This document shows positions 56,957-64,000 of a stretch of DNA of 64,000 nucleotides, piece after piece. The stretch is from Pseudomonadales bacterium. GTDB lineage: Bacteria > Pseudomonadota > Gammaproteobacteria > Pseudomonadales > Azotimanducaceae. Both the position numbers and the translations under genes were made by a program. The stretch spans positions 62,001-126,000 of the forward strand of contig JAJECH010000055.1 in NCBI GenBank assembly GCA_022822135.1, in the 5' to 3' direction. The notes beneath the pieces were generated by a model. That model was not told the DNA's origin. It saw nothing but the letters and a program-made list of their open reading frames with translations, and made no database searches. Position 1 is the stretch's first letter. Each line of letters begins with the position of its first letter.

Positions 56957-57191
56957 CATTTGGCACTGATGATTTCAGGATAAACCTCAGAAAGTTCGTT
57001 CTCTTAATTAATCTTCAATACGGCGTCTGAACTGCTGATAAACTACGAGCTCTAGCTACTGACCGTAAGTTGCATTGCGGCGTCGTGCGTGACCTGCTGA
57101 GAAGCGCTTGCACGCAGTCGCTTTCATCGTTACGGCGTATCGCGTTGCAATAACGCGTTCATCCATTGGTTATTACGGAGCGCATACCGTC

Positions 57192-59231
57192 ATGGCTTAT
57201 TCAACTCAAGACATCCTCAATCTTGCCCTGATTGGCGGTGCCGGAGTAGGTAAAACCACCGTCGCTGAAGCGATGCTCTACAAAGCTGAGGCGATCAACG
57301 CACAAGGGAATGTCGACACGGGAACAACGGCGTCAGACTATCGCCCGCGTGAAAAGAGCATGCAGCACTCTCTCGTGCCGACCGTTTGCTCATTTGATTG
57401 TGGTTCTCGCCATATCAATTTGATAGACAATCCAGGATTTCCGGATTTCATCGGCCGCATGCTTGCGGTGTTACCAGCGGTTGAGAGTGTCGCGATCGTT
57501 GTTGACGCAAACTTAGGCGTCGACTCGCACACGATGAAGATCGCACAGTACGCGTCAGATCAGAAACTCTGCCGCATGGTCATCGTCAACAAGATAGACG
57601 CAGAAAACGTCGATCTGGAAGCAATCACGGAACAGATTCGAGAGACTCTAGGCTCAGAGTGTTTACCAATCAATCTACCGAACACGGACCTTACCGACGT
57701 CGTCGACTGCTTTTTCGAGAACAGTGCCGGCGACACTAATTTCAGCTCGGTCGAGGAAGCACATGAGCAGATCATCGATCAAATCGTTGAAGTCGATGAA
57801 GAATTGATGGCGCTCTATCTAGAAGAGCAAGAATTACCTGAAGAGCGAATGCACGAGGTCTTCGAGCAGTCATTGCGTGAAGGTCACCTTGTGCCGATCT
57901 GCTACACGTCGGCGTCCTCTGGTGCGGGGATCGAGGATCTCCTCACGATCATGACGCGTCTGATGCCGAATCCGACGGAAGGCAACCCTGCGCAGTTTCT
58001 CAATGGTGACACGGGTACCGAAGATGCAAGTGTCGATCTTTCGGCGAACGGGCACGTCCTCGGCCATGTTTTTAACGTAGTTGAGGACCAGTTCAAGGGT
58101 CGCATGGCATTGCTCAGAGTTCACCATGGCACGCTTCGAAACGGTGCACAGTTGTTCGTCGACGATGCACGCAAGGCGATGAAGATACAACATCTCACCC
58201 AGTTACTAGGCGAACAACAAACCGAGATAGCAGAAGCGGTGGCAGGGGATATATGCGCGATCCCGCGAGCCGAAGACGTCAAGTACAACGCAGTCATGCA
58301 CGATTCGCACGATGAAGATAGCGTACGAATGAGGCCGATTGATTTGCCGATTCCTGTATATGGTCTGGCGATCTCAGCACCGGATGACAGCAATGCGCAG
58401 AAAGTGTCGGAAGCGCTTCAGACTGTAGCCGTTGAAGACCCATCGATCGCGGTTGAACACGTCGTGGCGCTCAATGAAACTGTCTTGCGAGGCTTGGGAG
58501 AAATGCACCTTCGTGTGGTACTAGAAGAGCTCAGGGAAGACCACGGTCTACCGATCGACACGCGAGTACCGGCGATCGAATACCGTGAAACGATCACGAC
58601 CTCAGCCGAGGGTCATCACCGGCACAAGAAGCAATCTGGTGGCGCCGGCCAATTTGGCGAGGTCTATCTGAAAGTCGAACCAATGCCGCGTGGTGGTGGC
58701 TTTGTATTCGAAGACAACATCGTTGGGGGCGTGATTCCGGGACAGTTCATTCCGGCAGTCGAGAAGGGGATCTTGCAAGTGATGGTCTCTGGTGCAATCT
58801 CCGGTCATGAAATGCAGGATATCAGGGTGTCGGTGTACGACGGCAAACATCATTCGGTTGACTCAAAAGAGATCGCTTTCGTACAAGCAGGGAAACGAGC
58901 GTTTATGGATGCGGTTGCGAAAGCGCGTCCCATTGTCATGGAACCTATCGTCGATATTAGTCTGAACGTACCTAATAACTGTATGGGCGATGTCGCGGGT
59001 GATCTGTCATCCATGGGCGGAATGGTGAATGGATCTGAAGTTCAACCCGACAATAGCGTTGAAATTCAAGGTCAAGCGCCGCTTCGTGAATTACAGACGT
59101 ACCACTCACGGCTCAGTTCGGTTTCAGGCGGTCGAGGTACCTACTCGATGCAGTTCAGCCACTATGCGCCGGTTCAAGCACAGTTACAGAAGGAGCTTGC
59201 AGCGTCCTTCCAACCGGTCGAAGAAGAATAG
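57192..59231 (+). CDS. Elongation factor G paralogue (EF-G2 type)
   Basis: A protein of about 679 residues from ATG 57192 ('MAYSTQDILNLALIGGAG'); a longer start at 57108 has no family support. GTPase motifs: G1 'IGGAGVGKTTVAE' near 15, 'LIDNPGFPDFIGRM' and 'VIVNKIDAENV'. Domains II-V follow, with 'HHRHKKQSGGAGQFGEVYLK' and 'PNNCMGDVAGDLSSMGG'. The differing switch regions and location away from rpsL-rpsG-tuf mark it as an accessory EF-G, not the main fusA. Role in translation or ribosome recycling is unproven. Confidence 0.9.
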   Translation: MAYSTQDILNLALIGGAGVGKTTVAEAMLYKAEAINAQGNVDTGTTASDYRPREKSMQHSLVPTVCSFDCGSRHINLIDNPGFPDFIGRMLAVLPAVESVAIVVDANLGVDSHTMKIAQYASDQKLCRMVIVNKIDAENVDLEAITEQIRETLGSECLPINLPNTDLTDVVDCFFENSAGDTNFSSVEEAHEQIIDQIVEVDEELMALYLEEQELPEERMHEVFEQSLREGHLVPICYTSASSGAGIEDLLTIMTRLMPNPTEGNPAQFLNGDTGTEDASVDLSANGHVLGHVFNVVEDQFKGRMALLRVHHGTLRNGAQLFVDDARKAMKIQHLTQLLGEQQTEIAEAVAGDICAIPRAEDVKYNAVMHDSHDEDSVRMRPIDLPIPVYGLAISAPDDSNAQKVSEALQTVAVEDPSIAVEHVVALNETVLRGLGEMHLRVVLEELREDHGLPIDTRVPAIEYRETITTSAEGHHRHKKQSGGAGQFGEVYLKVEPMPRGGGFVFEDNIVGGVIPGQFIPAVEKGILQVMVSGAISGHEMQDIRVSVYDGKHHSVDSKEIAFVQAGKRAFMDAVAKARPIVMEPIVDISLNVPNNCMGDVAGDLSSMGGMVNGSEVQPDNSVEIQGQAPLRELQTYHSRLSSVSGGRGTYSMQFSHYAPVQAQLQKELAASFQPVEEE

Positions 59232-59264
59232 TCGATAGCGTCGTTGGCGTCGAAGATAGAACTC

Positions 59265-59729
59265 ATGTCTGACGCCGCCGATGAAAGTTTCATGCGTGAG
59301 GCATTAGATCTCGCGCGCGAAGCGGAGGGCAATGGCGAAGTTCCCGTTGGTGCCGTGTTAGTACGGGATGGTTGCGTAATCGGTCGAGGCGCATCGTGTC
59401 AAATCCAACAGAATGACCCTTCGGCGCATGCTGAAGTTTCCGCATTACGAGATGCGGGACGTCGTACCGAAAACTATCGTTTAGTTGATTCGACGCTTTA
59501 CGTCACGCTTGAGCCTTGCATGATGTGTGTAGGCGCGATGGTGCATGCTCGGATTTCGCGGTTGGTTTACGGGTGTATTGCACCGAAAACCGGTGTTGTT
59601 CAGTCGCATGGAAATTTGCTCGATTGGACGTCACACAACCATCGAATAGAGGTTGCAGGTGGTGTACTCGCGGAGGAATGTAGCGCCTTACTGACCGCAT
59701 TTTTTGATGGCATACGTGAGGGTGACTGA
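59265..59729 (+). CDS. tadA: tRNA-specific adenosine deaminase
   Basis: About 154 residues from ATG 59265. It converts A34 to inosine in tRNA-Arg(ACG). Zinc and catalytic motifs 'PSAHAEVSALRDAG' (HAE) and 'TLEPCMMCVGAM' (PCxxC) are intact, as is 'GEVPVGAVLVRDG'. A TTG 21 bases earlier is a less likely start. It is normally next to purL in gammaproteobacteria, as here. Confidence 0.96.
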   Translation: MSDAADESFMREALDLAREAEGNGEVPVGAVLVRDGCVIGRGASCQIQQNDPSAHAEVSALRDAGRRTENYRLVDSTLYVTLEPCMMCVGAMVHARISRLVYGCIAPKTGVVQSHGNLLDWTSHNHRIEVAGGVLAEECSALLTAFFDGIREGD

Positions 59730-59749
59730 CTGAGCCTCGTTCAGCCAAT

Positions 59750-59770
59750 CGCGGGAGGATCTCTCCCGCG
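59750..59770 (+). promoter_or_regulatory. Hairpin between tadA and purL
   Basis: An 8-bp perfect stem CGCGGGAG / CTCCCGCG with loop GATCT lies 52 bases before the purL GTG. No T-run follows, so it is not a standard terminator. It may terminate weakly, or affect purL leader structure. Confidence 0.5.
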
Positions 59771-59822
59771 AACAGATATAGATCAAAAAGAGTCTGCGAT
59801 TGTCGCCTCAACGAAAGGTCGC

Positions 59823-62800
59823 GTGACTGGTGCTTACGCTGAGTACGTTCACATCCTTGAACTAAGTCGACCGCTCGATGCTAACCAAGAGTCTACGGCT
59901 AGAGCGTTACTCGATTATGCGACGGGCGGCGTCGCGCAGACGAATTCGACCTCACCTACGCTGACAGTGGTGCCTCGTCTAGGAACGATTTCACCTTGGT
60001 CGAGTAAAGCGACAGAGATTTTCAAGCTATGCGGAATCGATGCAGTGATTCGCGTCGAGCGTGGTGTGCGATGGTGGTTGCACAATGCGGATTCAATTGC
60101 GACAGATACGGCCCTGCAATTGCTACATGATCGTATGACCGAGTCGGTCTTACATTCCGAGACCTTTGAACTGCTCTTCAGCAACGTGTCGCCGAAACCG
60201 CTCGATCATATCTCGCTCGGGAACGACCCGGTGAGTGTCCTTCGTACATGTAACGAAAGGCTAGGACTCGCACTTTCGGACGATGAGATTCAGTATTTAG
60301 TCGATTTGTATGCACGCATTAAGCGAGATCCAACAGACGTTGAACTGATGATGTTCGCACAAGCGAATTCTGAGCACTGTCGTCACAAAATCTTTAATGC
60401 GACTTGGACAGTTAATGACGCGCTTGTCGAAAGGTCACTCTTCGATTCCATCAGAAACACCGCAGAAGTGAAGCAATTCGCTGGATTGTTGAGTGCCTAC
60501 GCGGACAACGCTGCCGTGATCGACGGTACGGAGACACTCATTCAACAGGCTGACGCAGCATCACGTCACTACATTGACAAGAGTGTGCAGCTCGACATTC
60601 TGATGAAGGTTGAGACACACAACCATCCTACGGCGATTTCACCGTTTGCAGGAGCCGCGACAGGGTCGGGTGGCGAGATCCGCGATGAAGGTGCGGTAGG
60701 TCGCGGTTCCAAACCGAAAGCTGGACTCGTGGGATATACCACCTCGCATTTACGCATTGCGAATGACGAGCAACCCTGGGAAGGTGAACTCGGTCGTCCA
60801 GACCGCATCGCAAGTCCCTTTGAAATCATGCGCGATGGACCGTTAGGGGCAGCGGGTTACAACAACGAGTACGGCCGACCGGCACTACTTGGTTACTTTC
60901 GTACATTCGAACACGTCATCGACAAAAACCGTTGGTGGGGTTATCACAAACCGGTGATGATTGCTGGTGGGGTAGGTTCCATCCGACGGGAACATGTGGA
61001 CGCCTTGGTACGCGACTCGGATGAACATGAGCTCTTAGTCGTACTTGGCGGACCTGCGATGCTCATCGGCTTGGGTGGAGGCGCGGCTTCCAGTATGCGC
61101 ACGGGTGTTTCGGATGAAGATCTTGATTTTGCTTCTGTGCAACGGGACAACGCAGAAATGGAACGTCGTTGTCAGGAAGTCATTGATAGCTGTGCGAATC
61201 TAGGTGAAGCTAATCCGATCGTCAAGATTCATGATGTTGGCGCAGGTGGATTGTCGAACGCGCTACCAGAACTCGTAAATGACCTTGAACGCGGCGCGTC
61301 CATCGATCTCAAGAAAGTAGCGAATGCAGATCCTGGCATGTCTCCTATGGAGCTCTGGTGTAACGAAGCGCAGGAACGATACGTCATCGCGTTAGAACCA
61401 GACGGGTTATCGTGGTTTGAGCGAGTTTGTGAGCGCGAAAGGTGTCCGTTCGCCGTCGTCGGGAATACGAATGCGAGCGGAGATTTGAGAGTTACCGATT
61501 TACATTCCGATGACGACGCGGTCGCAATGCCGATGAACGGTCTCCTCGGGAAACCTCCAAAGATGCATCGAGCGTACGTGGTCACACCACGCGCCGCAAA
61601 TCCCGGCGATTTTCAGAATATGGAAATCGATGATGTCGTCGATCGTGTCCTTCGCTTTCCAGCCGTTGCATCAAAGAAATTCCTTGTCTCAATCGGTGAT
61701 CGGAGTATCACGGGTCTGGTTGTTCAAGAGCAAATGGTCGGGCCATTTCAGGTACCGGTAGCTGATGCTGCCATTACGTCCTCCGGTTTTAAGTCGAATA
61801 GCGGAGAAGCCATGACGCTTGGCGAGCGATCGCCTATCGCGGTACTCGATCCCGCCGCGTCTGCACGAATGGCGATTGCAGAAGCGCTGACCAACATGGT
61901 TGGCGTCAAGATCCAATCGCTTGACTCCGTCGTTCTGTCAGCGAACTGGATGGCAGCCGCAGGATTTGAGAACGAAGATCAAGCACTACGCGATGCGGTG
62001 ATCGCAGTTGGGGATGAGTTTTGTCCTGGATTGGGTATTTCAATTCCTGTTGGAAAGGACAGTTTGTCGATGTCCACTCACTGGGACGAGCGCTCGGTTA
62101 CGTCGCCTTTAACGCTAATCGTTTCCGCGTTTGCACGTGTACCCGATGTACACACGTTCGTGACTCCCGCTTTGCGCAGAGACGATACCTTGTTGCTGCT
62201 TCTTGCGCCTTCATCAAAACAGCGACTAGGCGGTAGTGCCGCGGTTCAGACGTACGCCAAATTGGGGAGTGTTCCTCCTGACGTCGAACATCCTCATCGG
62301 CTGAAAGCACTCTTTGAATTGATTCAGCGACATCTGGGTGATGGGAGAATCCTCTCGATACATGATCGCTCCGATGGTGGACTATTCACCACGGTCCTCG
62401 AACAAGCCATTGCGGGACGAATTGGCGTTGAACTTAATTGCGACGATGACTGGTTCTCGTTTTTATTTAATGAGGAGATTGGTGTTGTTATCGAGACAGA
62501 TGCCACCAGTCTGAGTAGATGGCAGAGTGCAGCGTCAGAACTAGAACTCACCATAACCCAGATTGGACGAACTGCTTCCCATGATCGACTGGTTGTTCGA
62601 AACGAAAACCAAGTTCTCTTCGACCGTACGCTTGTCGAATTAGAGGATCTCTGGTCACGTACGAGCTTTGAGATGCAGCGTCGCCGAGACAATCCGGCGA
62701 GTGCGGAAGAAGAGAGGGCGTTAATCAGTATGCGCGACGATGGTCTTGCTGAGAAGTTGACATTCGATCCCAATCGTATTCCTGCCATTGCCACGTCGAA

Positions 62801-63578
62801 ACCAAGTGTTGCCGTTCTGCGAGATCAGGGGATCAATGGTCAGCTCGAGATGGCCGCCGCATTTCGAAACGTCGGATTCGATGCAGTAGACGTGCACATG
62901 ACGGACCTCTTTGACGGTCGTGAATCTCTTGAGAACTTTCACGTCTTGGTGGCGTGCGGCGGATTTTCGTATGGGGATGTACTTGGCGGTGGAGGCGGAT
63001 GGGCTAAGTCCGTGCTCTATAGTCCAGAACTTCGAGATGAGTTTGCCGCGTTTTTCGAACGCGATACCTTAACGCTAGGAATCTGCAACGGCTGTCAAAT
63101 GCTCTCGCAACTACGTCAGATAATCCCTGGCGCCGAATCGTGGTTGACGTGGGCGCCGAATTTGTCCGGTCGATTCGAAGGACGCACCGTGCAAGTTCGA
63201 ATTAACGACGTCCACACGCCGTGGTTGGAAGGTATGGCGGGTTCTCAGATTCCGGTCCCGGTAGCGCATGGAGAGGGTCGCGCGAATTGCGCGAACGTTG
63301 GTCAAGTATCTAAGCTCCTCGAGAACGATTTGGTGGCAATGCAGTATGTCAATGGACGTGGGCAAGTAACCGAGCACTATCCGCTGAATCCAAACGGTTC
63401 TACGGCTGGTATCGCCGGATTGGTAAGCTCAACCGGAAAGGCGTTGATCGCGATGCCTCACCCAGAACGAGTATTTCGTTCTATGCAACAAACATGGCGC
63501 GGACCACGTTCTCGACGCACTCGACGATTTAGTGGGTGGGCAAGACTATTTCAGAATGCGTATCGCGCGGTTATGTAG
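59823..63578 (+). CDS. purL: Phosphoribosylformylglycinamidine synthase
   Basis: A 1251-residue large-type FGAM synthase (E. coli PurL has 1295), fourth step of purine synthesis. The N-terminal PurS-like part and linker are followed by two ATP-binding halves with 'ANSEHCRHKIFNA', 'KVETHNHPTAISPFAGAATG' and 'GKDSLSMST'. The C-terminal glutaminase has nucleophile Cys in 'GICNGCQMLSQL' (about residue 1090) and His/Glu in 'MPHPERVFR'. The start is GTG. It ends 13 bases before the convergent Nudix gene. Confidence 0.97.
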   Translation: MTGAYAEYVHILELSRPLDANQESTARALLDYATGGVAQTNSTSPTLTVVPRLGTISPWSSKATEIFKLCGIDAVIRVERGVRWWLHNADSIATDTALQLLHDRMTESVLHSETFELLFSNVSPKPLDHISLGNDPVSVLRTCNERLGLALSDDEIQYLVDLYARIKRDPTDVELMMFAQANSEHCRHKIFNATWTVNDALVERSLFDSIRNTAEVKQFAGLLSAYADNAAVIDGTETLIQQADAASRHYIDKSVQLDILMKVETHNHPTAISPFAGAATGSGGEIRDEGAVGRGSKPKAGLVGYTTSHLRIANDEQPWEGELGRPDRIASPFEIMRDGPLGAAGYNNEYGRPALLGYFRTFEHVIDKNRWWGYHKPVMIAGGVGSIRREHVDALVRDSDEHELLVVLGGPAMLIGLGGGAASSMRTGVSDEDLDFASVQRDNAEMERRCQEVIDSCANLGEANPIVKIHDVGAGGLSNALPELVNDLERGASIDLKKVANADPGMSPMELWCNEAQERYVIALEPDGLSWFERVCERERCPFAVVGNTNASGDLRVTDLHSDDDAVAMPMNGLLGKPPKMHRAYVVTPRAANPGDFQNMEIDDVVDRVLRFPAVASKKFLVSIGDRSITGLVVQEQMVGPFQVPVADAAITSSGFKSNSGEAMTLGERSPIAVLDPAASARMAIAEALTNMVGVKIQSLDSVVLSANWMAAAGFENEDQALRDAVIAVGDEFCPGLGISIPVGKDSLSMSTHWDERSVTSPLTLIVSAFARVPDVHTFVTPALRRDDTLLLLLAPSSKQRLGGSAAVQTYAKLGSVPPDVEHPHRLKALFELIQRHLGDGRILSIHDRSDGGLFTTVLEQAIAGRIGVELNCDDDWFSFLFNEEIGVVIETDATSLSRWQSAASELELTITQIGRTASHDRLVVRNENQVLFDRTLVELEDLWSRTSFEMQRRRDNPASAEEERALISMRDDGLAEKLTFDPNRIPAIATSKPSVAVLRDQGINGQLEMAAAFRNVGFDAVDVHMTDLFDGRESLENFHVLVACGGFSYGDVLGGGGGWAKSVLYSPELRDEFAAFFERDTLTLGICNGCQMLSQLRQIIPGAESWLTWAPNLSGRFEGRTVQVRINDVHTPWLEGMAGSQIPVPVAHGEGRANCANVGQVSKLLENDLVAMQYVNGRGQVTEHYPLNPNGSTAGIAGLVSSTGKALIAMPHPERVFRSMQQTWRGPRSRRTRRFSGWARLFQNAYRAVM

Positions 63579-63591
63579 ATTGCTGTCGTGA

Positions 63592-64000
63592 TCAGATAGT
63601 TGTCCAGCTGGCTCGCTCAGGAATCTCGAAATGCCGGAATTTGTACCTACCGCTGTCTCGATCTGAGAAATAACACTCCAACGATCTGCGAATGACCGGA
63701 AATGCGAGTTGCTCCCAGGGTACCGAGTTCTTGCTGAACAACTGAACGTCAAGTGTTTCATCGCCAGGCGCAAACGACCCAACTAGGTCGGCTAGGTAAA
63801 ACTGATAAATCTGTGATATGTACGCAAGGTCAAATTGGGTGTAGAGCATTTCGATTTCGACTTCAGCGTGTGCTTCTTCCGCTGTTTCACGCTTCGCACC
63901 GTCAAGCGTCGTCTCGTGAATTTCTAGGAACCCGGCAGGAAATGTCCAGCGATCCTTTCGTGGTTCGATTCCTCTCTTGCATAACAGTACGAGATCATCA
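63592..64000 (-). CDS. Nudix hydrolase, 5' end beyond the window
   Basis: The frame stays open on the minus strand to the window end: 'DLVLLCKRGIEPRKDRWTFP', then the Nudix box 'GFLEIHETTLDGAKRETAEE' (G-x5-E-x7-RE-x2-EE), with the usual Gly after EE replaced by His, and 'LYTQFDLAYISQIYQFYLA', 'VPWEQLAFPVIRRSLE'. About 135 residues are visible, and the N-terminus (often a zinc ribbon in this group) is missing. The family cleaves nucleoside-diphosphate-linked compounds such as ADP-ribose or NADH. The substrate is not predictable. Confidence 0.9.
   Translation of the reverse strand, partial: DDLVLLCKRGIEPRKDRWTFPAGFLEIHETTLDGAKRETAEEAHAEVEIEMLYTQFDLAYISQIYQFYLADLVGSFAPGDETLDVQLFSKNSVPWEQLAFPVIRRSLECYFSDRDSGRYKFRHFEIPERASWTTI

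Noticed and set aside
57108-57191. 28-residue N-terminal extension of the EF-G-like protein
   Set aside because: The EF-G family start is at ATG 57192; the extension has no motif and overlaps a likely promoter region.

Overview
The window reads as a chromosomal segment of a gammaproteobacterium, probably free-living or marine. Base composition is near balanced by eye and coding is dense. Many genes start with TTG or GTG. The order tRNA-Leu, queA, tgt, yajC, secD, secF, suhB (opposite strand), trmJ, iscS, then ndk, rlmN, rodZ, hisS, yfgM, bamB, der, and finally xseA, guaB, guaA, tadA, purL, is the order I know from Pseudomonas and relatives. Compared with that order, cysE, iscR, iscU, iscA, hscB, hscA, fdx, pilF and ispG are missing here. 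The species cannot be named from sequence alone.

Region 1 (1-28 kb) is accessory and metabolic. It opens with three tandem YIP1-like membrane proteins. Next come an overlapping pair for carboxylate/CoA-thioester chemistry (TcuA-like flavoprotein and family III CoA-transferase) and a phytanoyl-CoA-dioxygenase-like (PhyH) gene. A two-gene ABC exporter follows, with a decayed partial third copy behind it, then an amidohydrolase and a MacA-MacB type tripartite efflux operon whose adaptor carries an unusual glycine-rich plus Spy-like insertion. A dicarboxylate symporter, two more PhyH genes, an RDD membrane protein, a thiolase-like enzyme, malate synthase G and a homocysteine S-methyltransferase-like protein complete the metabolic part. 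From 25.4 to 28.1 kb lies a small island of a WYL regulator, a broken higB toxin with intact higA antitoxin, and a macro-domain gene overlapping a gene for an avidin-like protein without a signal peptide. It ends at tRNA-Leu(CAA).

Region 2 (28-46 kb) is conserved core: queuosine synthesis (queA, tgt), the SecDF-YajC translocase accessory complex, suhB, trmJ and iscS. The SuhB homologue has lost its metal-binding catalytic residues, which suggests it survives for its non-enzymatic role in rRNA transcription. The usual isc scaffold and chaperone genes are replaced by a VOC protein and a Doc-type toxin-antitoxin pair whose toxin gene has no ATG, GTG or TTG start. The ndk-rlmN-rodZ-hisS-yfgM-bamB-der block follows as an overlapping operon.

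Region 3 (46-64 kb) carries an M23 peptidase overlapping xseA, then an RloA/RloB (AbiL-like) defence pair inserted between xseA and guaB. After that come guaB-guaA, a fourth PhyH gene, a D-aminoacylase-like amidohydrolase with a strong terminator, an EF-G paralogue, tadA, purL and the 3' part of a Nudix hydrolase gene that runs off the window end. Purine synthesis (guaB, guaA, purL), tRNA modification (queA, tgt, trmJ, tadA), rRNA modification (rlmN) and envelope functions (SecDF, BamB, YfgM, RodZ, M23 peptidase) dominate the core. No insertion sequence, CRISPR array or rRNA gene was seen.
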